From contig JAYKAV010002932.1 in the NCBI GenBank assembly GCA_035582835.1, positions 103,548 through 167,547 on the forward strand: a stretch of DNA of 64,000 bases, written 5' to 3'. The notes under the pieces are model-generated. The model was not told the origin of the DNA and ran no database searches. It worked only from the letters and a program-made list of their open reading frames with translations. Positions within the stretch are counted from its first letter, which is position 1; every line of letters begins with the position of its first letter. Below are positions 54,301-62,757 of the stretch, one piece after another. The DNA is from Phoebastria nigripes (lineage: Eukaryota; Chordata; Aves; Procellariiformes; Diomedeidae). The translations under genes were made by a program, and so were the position numbers.

Positions 54301-57300
54301 TTTTAGTCATCACCTCCATGGAAGAGATCACGCTAAGAATCACTCCAAGGCCCTAACGAAACACTGCTCTCTATTTTTATATTGACCAGCTCCCCAAGAA
54401 AACAGGTAGTCCCTGCAGTGCTTTTTCTTCTCCTTTGCCAGAGAAATTAGTTTTCTTTTGGGTGCCAAACTTAGGAATTTCATTTATAATTTAAACTCAC
54501 CCCAGCTTGCCTTTATCAGGCTTGGGTTATGGTCTGAGGGTCTACGCAGCCACCACAAGTTTCCTTCACCGGTCCTCCNTGAGGACACAGGGAAGTCTCT
54601 GGTCAGCCCCTTCACTCTGATTTACTGCGATTTGCAAGAAATCTGGCTACGCAGTAATGCTTTCCCCTCACAAGGAACTGGGTGCAAATGGAGATGCTGT
54701 GGGCATTTAATCCCAGGTCAGCTGCNTGCCGCAGCGAGGGGCAGCTTTGCTATGAACTCGATTTCCCTCGGACTGTGTGTGTATTTTGGACCTGCAGTCT
54801 GTTACGCTCCATCATGGTGANGGGATGCAGCAAGATTTCTCTGGCATATGCCTCAAAATACCCATAAAGAAAGAATTCTCAAGATGGGAGAGATGCTCGT
54901 GCCAATCTCCCGTTCCCCGGGACCCCGAGGGCTGCTGAACCTTAGCAGCAGTTTTACGGCAGCACGTTTGAGCAATTCCCTGCTGTTCTCATCCCAGAGC
55001 TGCGAGGAGGCCTACGGACACCGTTTCTACGACACCTCTGCGCTTCTCCCGAAAGTAGGTCAATGCAGTATGTCATCTGCCAGGCTGTTTTTGGGACGAC
55101 GCGCTCCCCGCTCAGGCATGGCGCGCATCGAGCGGGCCAGCCTCCTCCCTGATGTAACCCCTCACCCAGCTGCCAAGTTACAAAAATGAATAAAGCCAAT
55201 TGTTTACGTAAACTAAGAGAGAAATGCAAACCAAAAAAAAAAAAAAGCCATGGTGAGCCAGAAGTGCCTCCCCCCCCATCAGCATCTGAGTCCTTTTCCT
55301 AGCATATTATAGCAGAAATAAATAGTGACTTAAAAGAGCTTGAGGGCGACGTGGGCTGTGCAGTTCTGCTCACCACTGCTCCAAAGCTCGGCAGCGGGAC
55401 AGGTTTCACAGCTGAGGAGCATCTCCTCACTCCCTGCCGCCCCAGCCACTGCTCCTGCTTTGAAAGGGAAGAAGCAGTTACCCACGCTCATCCGAATCTC
55501 CCTGCTTACACTAATGCGGGGAAAGTTTGTAGTCAAGAGTTAACCTTGCTGAATCCTGGCAGCTGCACGGCTGAAGATAAATAGTTTTGCGGGTGGTGTT
55601 TTTGTTCCTGGTTTTGCTTTTAAGAAGTAAATATCCTTCCTCCCAGTTGAGCCAGTTTGGAGTTATCCTTCCCAGCGTGAAAGTATTCCAAAACAGAGGA
55701 TAAGCGTGTGCCTCAGGAGTGCAATGCACTGACCTCCCATCTCTCCGCTGCCATCTCGGAGGAAGCAGAGCTGCTCCCTGCCCCACACCGGCTGCGGGTG
55801 AGCCGAGGAGCATCCTCACCCTCCAGCCACGCAGCCTGCAGTTTGCTCAGCGGCAGCAATACAGGAGCCGCAGCAGGGGTACAAGCAGCTACTAAAAACA
55901 AGCGTGGAGAACAAAGCTACATTTGCAAAGGTCGGTGTCCAAGTGGTACGGCTGTCGCCTTGTTTCAAGAGAATCTGGCAACAGGCATCCCAGAAAGCAT
56001 CCCTCCCTTTGAGGCTGGGCTAGCAGCTGCCTACACTGCACAACGTTTTGGGGCTCCTGGGAGCAGAAAACTGACTTTTGGGGCTCCTGGGAGCAGAAAA
56101 CTGACTTTTGGGGCTCCTGGGAGCAGAAAACTGACTTTTGGGGCTCCTGGGAGCAGAAAACTGACTTTTCTTCTCTGAAGACAACTGTGTGATGTGGGCT
56201 GGAAGAAGAGAGCAAACGCCCCGGTGCCACCTGCCCTGAAGCTTTCTCCTGTGTCCTCCCCTCACTTAGGAACAGCCTCTAGGGATGAAAGTTGGCCTGG
56301 ACTCACATCTGCTCCATTCTTCATCTGTTTGTGCCTTCATGGAGAGGAACTCTGTCCCAGCCCTATCCCCCTCATGCCCTGAGCCCCAGCCTTTCACAGG
56401 AGAGTGCCTCTGTGCCCCCAGATACACCCGACCCTCTCCTGGCAGAGATGCCTCTGCAGGAGAGGGATGGAGAGAGACCTCAGGCCATTCTGACCACAGG
56501 ATACCACCAAAGCAGCTCACCTCCATCACAGACTAGTGCATACACTCCTAATTCCCCACCCCCTGCGAGGGGGGAGAGTTACACAGACTCAGTAGACAAC
56601 CCTCACGTTTTCACAGGCAGGCCCAGTGGTTTCCAAGACAAGTGTTGAAGTATCACTATTTCAAGAGAAAAACCAAGTTCAGTACTTCCAAGAAAGGCTT
56701 GGCTGCTTCTCTCTCTAGCAGAAGGGGTCACAGACGATGAGCACGTGGACTCCGAACTTAACAAGCACAGTAATGGTGCTACAAGCATCCCTCTGCACTA
56801 CAGGGACGAGGAGAACTCTGATCTACAAAGAACAGCACTACAAAGAACAGCGGGGGGGATTTTTTTTCCCAAGTATACATATAAATTTTAAAATGACATT
56901 TAAGTCTTCGCTCCTTTCAGGAGCAGTACATATAGTACATACATATATATATATATGTATGCCAGAGCAGAGCAAGATGCAATGCAAAAAAATGCAGAAG
57001 ACATAATCAGAGCAATTTTGATTTTATTCTTACTCATGAATCAATCTTGATTTCCCATTCACNGCAGCCCCTATTCCCTGAACGACAGCTGTACACAAAG
57101 AGGCATCTGTCCTACCTTCAGCCATCAAATGAGCTGTCTCCCTAATCGGTGATGGTTTAGCCAGGGTTAGGAACAGGCAAGATCAGCGGGAAAGTCTTCA
57201 CTGCAGCAATGCTGCATGAATAAAGAGATCAGCAGATCTGATGAGAACGTAGGAAGTGCTCACACCAGTGCCAGATACTCACCGAGTTTAGTCAAACGTG

Positions 57301-60300
57301 CACACAAGCTCTCCTTCCATCTGCTAAGCTTCAGCAAAGACCTTCCTTTTAAAAAGCAAACGCCTTGAATATTAAATTGGGCCTGGGTACCCCCACTGAG
57401 AAAGCATGCTTAGATGTCAGCAGTAGCCTGTTGCAAATACTGCCATATTTCCAGCATCAGTCGGGAAGAGAGACCACTGAAGATGCACACAAACACAGCC
57501 TCAGAAATAATTACTGGATTGGGAGTGTGTAAGGGAATGTAAGCTTTGGCTTCTGGAATTATCCCCATGCAAGGAAAGCTTTCATTTTGCGTAGCAAAAG
57601 CCATCTGCAATGCAGATCCTACAGAGGGAAAAAAAACTACACAAACCAAACAGTGGTTTATGTTACCAGACGGAGCCAGATATCCAACATGCTCTGCACC
57701 TTCAAACGCTCTGCGGAGCCAGAGCGGATCCGTGTCACCAGGGCAGCAGCCAGCCTGGCTCTCCAGAAATTAATTCAGAGCCACCGCGTGCTATCTAGCA
57801 GACTCATACAAGCACTAAGTGGTTCACGGGCACCCAGAGCCGTGATCTCAGAGACATCGTCTAAGCACTATCTGATCCAGAGGCGTCTCCGAGACGCCGG
57901 ATCAGCAAGTAACCGGTGCGGCCGCGGGAGCGGGGAAGGTTGCTGCTCCCCTCGCAGCAAGGCTGCGGAGCACGACCTGCACGTGGGGTGAGCAACGCGG
58001 GGATAATTACTCAGATCTGGTTTTGAGAACTGATGTGCAGTTCTCTCTTGCCTGTAAGCTTTTAAGATCTTAACGCTTACAGCCTTCATCCAGGGGGATG
58101 GCTGGATATACGCTTTTCTTTCAGGAAATTCCCAAAGTGGCACTCAGCTACCAGGAGCACACCAACCATTTCGGGACATGAAATGCCAGCTGCAGAAACT
58201 GCAGCCTCTGCTCCGAGGATACACCCACCGAAATCCTCCCAGGGCTGCTCTCGGGAACCGAGTGATGCAGCCTCACAGACTCTGATCGACTCGAGTTCAC
58301 GCTGCTGCCAGTTCCAATTAGCAGTGGCACAGCGCTTTTACACAGGCTCTTTGCAGCAGCCTGCCTGTGCGCTGCCAAAGCAAGCCAGCCAGCCCAGCCG
58401 AAGTCCTGACCGTCGGCCAGCCCTTTATTTGCCATTCAACACCCTGCCCTGCACCCGCCCCAGCCCTGCCTCGCTCTGCAGCTCCGTGCTTTTCCCTTCA
58501 GCCTGTCATTTGGAAACCTGTCAAATGCCTTTGGTAAGCTGAACGCACTCCTCCTGCTGAATGCCTCTTACTCAACCCCACAGGGGTATCTCCACTGAGC
58601 TGCGGCTCGTTCGTTNGGCACGGCGGCCGACTCCTGAACCAGCTACCCCCCAAAGCTGGTACTGCCAGGGGTGTCCCCCAGTCCTGCCCCCCACTCGCTC
58701 CTGCCAGCGCCTGCCGTCCCTGCAAACAGGAACTCGGTTATAGCTTCCAGGTTTGGCTGTTGGCTCTGGAGCTGCATTTTCCATCTTCCCAAATCCAAAG
58801 AGCTTTTAGTTGAAGCATTTGAAAAAGGATTTGACTATTTTCATCCTCAGGCCCTTCCCTGAGCTCATGAACACATCTATTTCTCAGCGGATGCACTGTC
58901 TGCTCTCGATGCACAGGGTCCCCTTTGTTCAGGGATCAGAAGCCAAGGCAGAAGGGATGAACAAGGCTGCGAGCTCCAGGGACACATCATCTTCCCCTGC
59001 CTGACACAGCACTTACTTGAACTGACACCAACAGCAATCCCCCCGCATGCAGGAGGGTAGCTGCACAGAGCCCATTCCCAGCAGGGTTTTCTTTGGGAGA
59101 CAGATGTTACAGATGTTTCAGTTCAGAGCACGTGCATGAATTATGAGACTTGTTCATTACTGCTTTTGAGTTCGAGTAAGAGCACTGGTCTGCTACAAAG
59201 GGGAGACGTTAAATATGTCCTAGTGGATGCAGAGACGCCTCTAGAAAAAACAGGTGTCTGAAGCTTAAAGGCTTCTTAAATACCCTGACAAAGAAAGGAA
59301 TCTGCTTGTGAGCACAACTCTTGTTGTTTGTTTGCATCCAGCTGTGTCTGATACTACCCAGATTTCGTGTTTGCCGGCTAACTCCCCCTCCAGCAGTTCT
59401 TACATCCAACACACAGCAGACTCGAGTTGCTCTTTGGTCTGGGCATCTTGGCTTCAAATTATAGACTCCATCTCACTACCCTCTGTCCCACAGTCAGCTC
59501 CTTGCCATACAGGTAGACAGAGACCTTACTCCTGGTCTGTGTTTTCTAAGCGGCTTGCATACAATCCCTCATACCTGTTTCTTACAGAGAAGATCCCCCA
59601 TGAGCCGTAGCTCCTAAGCATGATGAAGGCAGCAGTCACACTGGCTCCCCATTTCTTTTCTCCTGCAGACTAGAAAGATGTCCCATNGGGTCTCACTGAT
59701 GGTAGCCAGGGGCACCAGGTTTTCCTCTGGCTGTGGATTCCCCAGGCATTACACACCTTCCCTGGCTTCTTTAAGCATGCTCTATAACATACTCTCCTCC
59801 TTCAAATCAGTATCATTACTGCCTCCACTACATTATCAGCTTCCCAAGTTTTACAATACAAGGCCCTAAAATTCTACTTTTCAGAGTTATTTATCATCCC
59901 TGACTCGCCACCAATGTTTGTTCCACAGTTTCCCCTTCTGCTTTGCTATTTACACGTTGCAGGACAGGCCAGTCATCTGGGCACCATGCACACCAACTTT
60001 ACAAGCAGGCAAACCACCCGCTTCAGGGAGCAGGGGGAGGACAAGGGTGTCCCAGCAGCCACACCACCCCACGAGCAAGAAGGGCTGGGACACAGCAGGT
60101 TGCCAGGAGCTGAATCTGTCCCAGCAGTGTCTCTGAGCCTGCCTCCCCGTGCCCGAGGCTGGGCAGTCCCCCGCCGTCCCCGTGCCAGCCTGCTCCTGAT
60201 GAACGCTCGGAGCTGGGCCTGAGAGCTGAGCTCAAGCGCCCGAGAGCCGTGGGTTCACCATCTCCCGCAGAGGTGAGACCCCGAGAGCCCTCCAGACTCC

Positions 60301-62757
60301 ACCACCAACACAGCACTCTAACAGCAATCATGCAGCAGGCATAGATATATATACATGATGACCACATTTTCATCCTAAGTCTTCTCTTTGGGAAGGGTGG
60401 AAGAGAAGGCAGCCACAACAGGCTAAAGAGTCTCACTACAGTCTCAAATCCAGCTTCTGTAGCATGCAAGTCACTTTGCTCTCCCCCCCACACACACAGT
60501 CAACATTACCTGGCCAGACAGAAGGTTACAGCAGCAGAGAGATCAGAATTGTTTCACGGCAGCGGAGAGGTGGCATTGTGGCTTTCACTGCTGTCTGAGC
60601 GGTTAAATGGTGCTTTGCTCCACACTGAAGGCGGAGGCAAGTTCGAGGAGTCCTAGATCAGCATGTTCCTCAGCCAGTGGGAACATACCTCAAACAGCTG
60701 GCACAGGAATAGGACCGAGGAGTTTAGTATCCTCCCTGGATGTAAAGGCCAACTGAACACGAAAGCAGTTGTAAGGAAAGCAGCTGACTATGCAAGTTTT
60801 GCTAGTTTTGTAACTGCACCTTCAGTTTGCCAAGCTAGACCATAAGAGCTCGAGTAAGATCACAGCTATTCTCCTACAGAGCATCTCCAAGAGAGGGGGG
60901 AGAGGGAAAGAAAAGTGGAGCATCTTCCCTACGTTAAGGCAGACATTGCAAGGTACAAGCTTGCATCAGGTCTCACTTCAGTGACTGACCAAAGAACTAC
61001 AGAGTACCAGGAAATGCAACAGAACTATCTCCGGCTAAAAATAGGCCAAGCTAATTAACAAAACCTCGTTAAAAGGGACACCCAGCAGCAAGCATAACCT
61101 CTTCTTTCTTTACAAAGGGATGACCAATATTGACTCTCTCAACAGCAGCAGCAAATCCTCAAGATCACTTCAACGTGAGCAACTGCTCAGCTGGTGAGAC
61201 TCAAAGAAACTCTCTCTGTACCCTATCCTGGGTTTCTTTTATAGCTGTTTAATGCCGTGCAATGTTAGAGAGCTCTGCCTTTCTTAACCACTGTAATAAA
61301 TACATATCAATCTCTTTCAAGTTTAATAAATAGGGATCCTAAAAGCTTTGTCCGGATCTGCTTTTTCCATTCAATTAATATAACACAATACCAGAGCAAT
61401 GAATTATTGAAGAGAAATACAAGCCAGAGCTTTCACAAACACGCTCTACTCCAATAGCAATTTATTACAAATTAATAGCATGCTGCATTTCCTCCTGCAT
61501 CATGAGAACTGGGAATCAGCTGCACAGTCAAGCTCCACCAGCCACGAAAACTTCGGAGCTGCCATAAAACACTACAATCCTGAGCACAAATAAGCTGGGG
61601 GTGGGAGGGGGGAGCAGAAGGAGGGATGGACAACTGAGAAAAACAGAAGTCACTTCTACTTTGAGGGTTTTCTACTCATGAAACAACATGGTTTGTATAG
61701 GAATAATCNGTCTTTTCACATCTTTGCTTGTATCAGCGCTCAAAAGCATGCTCAGCGTGCAGGGCTGACAACGTGGTCCATGTTCATTGCTGCATGAAAG
61801 CAACGCTGAAGTTTAAGATAAACATTGCTGTGAACAGAACTGATTAATGTGCAAGTATGATAATTCATATTTGCACATTTAACATTACACCTGCTCAGCA
61901 GGAGGCTTCCCATATTTTCACACCCTGCCCTTAACAACACGCTTGCCCCAACATGACCCTCTTACACTCATATTAGAGATGAATCCCCAAGTGAAAAAAC
62001 AACATTTTTTCCTCAGCAAAGAAGTTCAAATGCCAACCAGCCAGAAAGATACTTCACATTTCACCAAGCTACCGCTCTGGAAGTACTCACAACGAGCCCA
62101 TCAAGAGCAACATGGGGATTGTCACAGGCCTGTTTTGGGGGCCTGTTTGAAGATCACCCACCAGTCAGTGAGTTCAAAGCTCTTGTTTAATGTGTTTCTT
62201 GCTAGAAATCATCTGAGCATGCTGATCCTCCAAATAGTTGGAGTGAAGGCAAATGCGTTAGTGCCCAGCGTTCAGAAGCTGTTACCCTCTGCAGCAGACG
62301 GACATCTCCAGCAGCGTGCCAGCCAAGAGTCGCTCCTCTGTCAGAGCAGCAAACCCCCCCAAAACCATAGGTGAGAGCATACACCAAACCAGAAGGGATT
62401 TTCCCTTGACGGCTTTTCTGTTTCCAATGTACACCTAGGAAGGAACTTTCCTGATAAACAGGAAAACACGCAACCGCCACCACAACTCCATTATTAAATG
62501 CACCCAACCTCTCCCCCTCCCTCCCCGCCCAACACAGAGTAGTGACTTTCAGAAAACCAAACCCAGTTTGTTTTCACCAAGCGACTTCTCAGCTCAGTTA
62601 ACCCCCCGTGGCGTTAAATTTGGTGTCTCCCTGTCCTCCCTCGCAGCACAGCAGCAAACTCACCTCCATTTTTGATAGCTCTGATCCCCCGATGGAAGTC
62701 TTCGAAGCTGATGACTCCAAGTCCGCTCGGATCGAGGTACTTTGTTAGGTCCTTTAC
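6189..62757 (-). CDS. RAB11FIP3: RAB11FIP3, Rab11 family-interacting protein 3 (14 exons, 5' partial)
   Basis: Class II Rab11-FIP, an effector that binds Rab11-GTP (and Arf6) on recycling endosomes. In other vertebrates it couples them to dynein and to midbody delivery during cytokinesis. Joined exons: 62757-62664, 43930-43839, 30476-30289, 27046-26873, 22760-22626, 19307-19272, 16502-16409, 14590-14487, 12425-12285, 11249-11168, 9126-8989, 8084-7929, 7508-7368, 6302-6189. They give 1689 nt with consistent phases: 562 residues plus TAA. Order of domains: second EF-hand (residues 1-31), acidic Ser/Thr-rich linker (about 32-225), CxxC motif (about 204-207), long heptad-rich coiled coil (about 272-530), C-terminal Rab-binding domain with YIDRII and NPSILEVK. 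The end matches FIP3 rather than FIP4, which has YMDKII and NPSILEIK. The human protein is about 750 residues, so roughly 200 N-terminal residues lie beyond the right edge. Similarity was judged from memory of the family, not by a search. Confidence 0.96.
6303..7367 (-). other. RAB11FIP3 last intron
   Basis: 1065 bp, GTACAT to TTGCAG. No repeat family or other gene recognised. Confidence 0.9.
7368..7508 (-). CDS. RAB11FIP3: RAB11FIP3 exon: coiled coil leading into Rab-binding domain
   Basis: 141 nt, residues 479-525. It contains DNRNLKEQNDELNGQIINLS, then IQGAKNLFS, and ends LAAEISSVSRDE. NGQI-LS-xxAKxLF is the conserved block just before the FIP Rab-binding domain. The acceptor is GTGAACAG and the donor is gtacatg. 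Phase 0 at both ends. Confidence 0.97.
7509..7928 (-). other. RAB11FIP3 intron (420 bp)
   Basis: Short intron between two coiled-coil exons, GTATGC to AACAG. Nothing else recognised. Confidence 0.9.
7929..8084 (-). CDS. RAB11FIP3: RAB11FIP3 exon: coiled coil, RRGRSSSMGLQEY segment
   Basis: 156 nt, residues 427-478. It starts LIEDLRKQLEHLQLFKLEAE, then QRRGRSSSMGLQEYNSR, and ends EQEIKQLKQ. The basic serine stretch RRGRSSS interrupts the coil and is shared with FIP4 (GRGRSAS). The acceptor is GCTGCAG and the donor is gtatgcag. Phase 0 at both ends. Confidence 0.97.
8085..8988 (-). other. RAB11FIP3 intron (904 bp)
   Basis: GTATGT to CTGCAG. Nothing else recognised. Confidence 0.9.
8989..9126 (-). 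CDS. RAB11FIP3: RAB11FIP3 exon: coiled coil
   Basis: 138 nt, 46 whole codons, residues 381-426. It begins EKQKLLDEIEDLTVQLTEEQ and ends KEKESTQE. The acceptor is TTGTTACAG and the donor is gtatgtag. Both ends are in phase 0, so the exon could be skipped without a frameshift, though skipping 46 residues would alter the coil. Confidence 0.96.
9127..11167 (-). other. RAB11FIP3 intron (2041 bp)
   Basis: GTGAGG to TTACAG. It contains GC-rich patches around 10570-10870 with chance open frames on both strands; no exon with matching phase was found. Confidence 0.9.
11168..11249 (-). CDS. RAB11FIP3: RAB11FIP3 exon: coiled coil with CVPCLKANIERLEE
   Basis: 82 nt, residues 353-380. It contains LQQLDDENSELRSCVPCLKA followed by NIERLEE. 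The CxPC pair within the coil is a recognisable FIP3 feature (CTPC in the mammalian sequence as I recall it). The acceptor is ACTCTTGCAG and the donor is gtgagga. It is too short to stand out as an open frame and was found from phase and family expectation. Confidence 0.95.
11250..12284 (-). other. RAB11FIP3 intron (1035 bp)
   Basis: GTGGGG to TTGCAG. It contains a short direct repeat at 11692-11733 (TTTCATTTACTGCAGGGT twice, 23 bp apart). No gene recognised. Confidence 0.88.
12285..12425 (-). CDS. RAB11FIP3: RAB11FIP3 exon: coiled coil
   Basis: 141 nt, residues 306-352, split Arg codons at both ends. It contains ANALEEQLKEQELRADQTLL and ends MEREKSIEIENLQA. It is continuous heptad-repeat coiled coil, highly charged. 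The acceptor is CTCCACAG and the donor is gtgggg, a weaker donor than its neighbours. Confidence 0.96.
12426..14486 (-). other. RAB11FIP3 intron with CR1 remnant
   Basis: 2061 bp, GTAAGG to CCACAG. It holds the CR1 fragment at 12911-12965 and a poly-A run near 14005-14025. No additional exon recognised. Confidence 0.88.
12911..12965 (-). mobile_element. CR1 retroposon 3'-end fragment
   Basis: TAGAATCATTTAGGTTGGAA, then AAGACCTTTAAGATCATCGA and ATCCAACC, is the reverse complement of the well-known 3' end of avian CR1 LINEs, so the element lies on the minus strand. Only about 55 bp remain, as is typical of strongly 5'-truncated CR1 copies. No coding part is present. Confidence 0.9.
14487..14590 (-). 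CDS. RAB11FIP3: RAB11FIP3 exon: coiled coil start
   Basis: 104 nt, residues 272-305 plus two bases. It starts VVFLEKRVTELEKDTAANGE and ends QENLQLVH. Heptads with Val/Leu at a and d positions mark the beginning of the long coiled coil. The acceptor is GTTGCGCAG and the donor is gtaagg. Confidence 0.96.
14591..16408 (-). other. RAB11FIP3 intron (1818 bp)
   Basis: GTAAGA to GCGCAG. AT-rich in the middle (15600-15750). No repeat family or RNA gene recognised. Confidence 0.88.
16409..16502 (-). CDS. RAB11FIP3: RAB11FIP3 exon: linker before the coiled coil
   Basis: 94 nt, residues 240-271. It reads R-QLHQTSTLSVGVMEGSYRD, then TLECTEEDITDK. The acceptor is CTGTTACAG and the donor is gtaagagc. EEDITDK precedes VVFLEKRV in the next exon, as in the mammalian protein (EEDIADKVVFLE). 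The middle (SVGVMEGSYRDTLE) differs from the mammalian sequence I recall, so this part of the linker appears to evolve fast. Confidence 0.94.
16503..19271 (-). other. RAB11FIP3 intron (2769 bp)
   Basis: GTAAGC to TTACAG. Nothing beyond unremarkable intronic sequence was recognised. Confidence 0.88.
19272..19307 (-). CDS. RAB11FIP3: RAB11FIP3 microexon (36 nt)
   Basis: The 36-nt exon supplies the end of a split Ser codon, then PNKRLSSKKVA, then AG of a split Arg codon. The acceptor is ATTTTGCAG and the donor is gtaagc. It joins in phase to both neighbours (LEMN-S-PNKRLSSKKVA-R-QLHQ) and matches the basic RLSSKKVAR segment of FIP3. It is a multiple of three and has matching phases, so skipping would drop 12 residues without changing the frame. 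RLSS looks like a basophilic kinase site (inference). Confidence 0.92.
19308..22625 (-). other. RAB11FIP3 intron (3318 bp)
   Basis: GTAATT to TTGCAG. It contains a run of 13 G at 20406-20418 and an A-rich CAAAA-type stretch at 20508-20558. A 133-codon open frame on the plus strand (22037-22438) has no recognisable domain. Confidence 0.88.
22626..22760 (-). CDS. RAB11FIP3: RAB11FIP3 exon: CxxC motif and start of helical region
   Basis: 135 nt, residues 183-227. It contains LHSIIADEAFEFYCSQCHKQ followed by INRLEDLSARLNDLEMN. The YCSQC (CxxC) motif is also recalled in FIP4 and lies just before helical heptads. Whether the cysteines bind metal cannot be told from one CxxC pair plus a His. The acceptor is TTTCTCTAG and the donor is gtaatt. 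It ends with AG of a split Ser codon. Confidence 0.95.
22761..26872 (-). other. RAB11FIP3 intron (4112 bp)
   Basis: GTAATG to CTCTAG. No mobile element, RNA gene or extra exon recognised. Confidence 0.88.
26873..27046 (-). CDS. RAB11FIP3: RAB11FIP3 exon: linker with EEHFEDYGEG signature
   Basis: 174 nt, residues 125-182, split codons at both ends (GG|A and AG|C). It contains SDLSHSIVTVISGEEHFEDY followed by GEG. The EE-FEDYGEG block is shared by class II FIPs (FIP3 and FIP4). The acceptor is CTCCCACAG and the donor is gtaatgc. The start was fixed by phase: an in-frame TAA lies just upstream and only one AG is available. Confidence 0.95.
27047..30288 (-). other. RAB11FIP3 intron (3242 bp)
   Basis: GTGAGT to CCACAG. 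It contains an (ATT)n microsatellite at about 30072-30095. A CR1-like string near 28920 was considered and not accepted. Confidence 0.88.
30072..30095. repeat. (ATT)n microsatellite
   Basis: About seven perfect ATT units in an intron, seen directly. Confidence 0.9.
30289..30476 (-). CDS. RAB11FIP3: RAB11FIP3 exon: Ser/Thr-rich acidic linker
   Basis: 188 nt, residues 63-124 plus two bases. It starts ANEVTDSAYMGSESTYSECE and ends EEPEH plus GG of a split Gly codon. The acceptor is TTTAACAG and the donor is gtgagtgg. The segment is dense in Asp, Glu, Ser and Thr, suggesting an unstructured, phosphorylatable linker. One assembly N (30306) falls in an ATN codon (Ile or Met), so the frame is not affected. 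Confidence 0.95.
30477..43838 (-). other. RAB11FIP3 large intron with GC-AG ends (13.4 kb)
   Basis: Begins GCAAGT and ends AACAG. It contains GC-rich, CpG-bearing patches at 35200-35570 and 36240-36690, an overlapping inverted repeat at 35578-35605, and A-rich runs at 33061-33079, 33757-33773, 36000-36011 and 37469-37491. No internal exon could be confirmed. In mammals short FIP3 isoforms start inside the gene, so an alternative first exon here is possible but unproven. Confidence 0.85.
35578..35605. repeat. Overlapping inverted repeats (alternative hairpins)
   Basis: TGGCTTTAAA (35582-35591), four-base spacer, TTTAAAGCCA (35596-35605): a perfect 10-bp stem. AAATTGG (35578-35584) can instead pair with CCAATTT (35592-35598). 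The two hairpins share bases and exclude each other. Confidence 0.85.
43839..43930 (-). CDS. RAB11FIP3: RAB11FIP3 exon: acidic linker, ends at a GC splice donor
   Basis: 92 nt, residues 32-62. The first two bases complete a split Asp codon, giving NG-DPDSQLYDMGYTPEEE across the junction, then an acidic stretch ending DEFDDFVTFE. The acceptor is CTCTGCAG. The last codon GAG is followed by GCAAGT, the typical GC-type donor, and this is the only junction that keeps the frame into the next exon (ANEVTDSAYM). A GT lies four bases further into the intron (GTATGAGT). Confidence 0.93.
49987..50552 (+). mobile_element. Solo LTR of an avian ERVL-type endogenous retrovirus
   Basis: 566 bp beginning TGTCCTGGTTCCGGCTGGGA and ending GGTTAAACCACGACA, so it has TG...CA ends. 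Inside, in LTR order, are TATAAA (50242-50247), a GGTGAGCAATTGCATTGTGC block, a TTGTTGTTG stretch, ATTAAA (50420-50425) and TATCTCAACCCATGAG. I recognise this as the abundant ERVL-type LTR of birds. The flanks are GAGCA and AAGCA, a four-of-five match to the expected 5-bp target duplication. No internal viral sequence or second LTR adjoins it, so it is a solo LTR left by recombination. It lies in sense on the plus strand, antisense to RAB11FIP3. Confidence 0.9.
56046..56169. repeat. Perfect 30-bp tandem repeat, four copies
   Basis: Four identical units of TTTTGGGGCTCCTGGGAGCA plus GAAAACTGAC, followed by a partial TTTT. Each unit contains GCTCC-TG-GGAGC, a small hairpin, flanked by TTTT and AAAA. 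The unit is ten codons long, so the array is open on both strands, but nothing suggests translation. Exact identity means recent amplification. Confidence 0.97.
56941..56960. repeat. (TA)n microsatellite
   Basis: ACATATATATATATATGTAT, a short self-complementary TA run in an intron. Confidence 0.85.
57872..57905. repeat. Long near-perfect inverted repeat
   Basis: CTGATCC (57872-57878), AGA bulge, GGCGTCTC (57882-57889), C, GAGACGCC (57891-57898), GGATCAG (57899-57905). Fifteen base pairs form with one three-base bulge and almost no loop. A GC-rich, CpG-bearing patch with a NotI site (GCGGCCGC) follows within about 20 bp. No known element was recognised. Confidence 0.9.
62664..62757 (-). CDS. 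RAB11FIP3: RAB11FIP3 exon: second EF-hand
   Basis: First exon of the gene in the window, 94 nt, residues 1-31 plus one base. It reads VKDLTKYLDPSGLGVISFED and continues to a C-terminal KNG. The acceptor is TTGCAG before GTAAAG and the donor is GGAG before gtgagt. The 12-residue loop starts at DPSG; loop position 5 is Leu and position 12 is Asp rather than the usual Glu, so calcium binding is probably weak or absent. It starts in phase 0, so an earlier exon must carry the first EF-hand and N-terminus; that exon is not visible up to the right edge. Confidence 0.95.

Larger units (their letters stand above)
43931..62663 (-). other. RAB11FIP3 largest intron in window (18.7 kb)
   Basis: Begins GTGAGT and ends CTGCAG. 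It holds the ERVL solo LTR (49987-50552), the 30-bp tandem repeat (56046-56169), a TA microsatellite near 56941-56960 and the inverted repeat at 57872-57905. No nested gene or extra in-phase exon was recognised. Confidence 0.88.

Noticed and set aside
56046..56169. CRISPR-like array
   Set aside because: Units are directly adjacent with no spacers, and the genome is vertebrate.
56025..56180. Coding repeat protein with four identical decapeptides
   Set aside because: The repeat unit is a multiple of three, so open frames follow automatically on both strands; it lies within an intron without exon signals.
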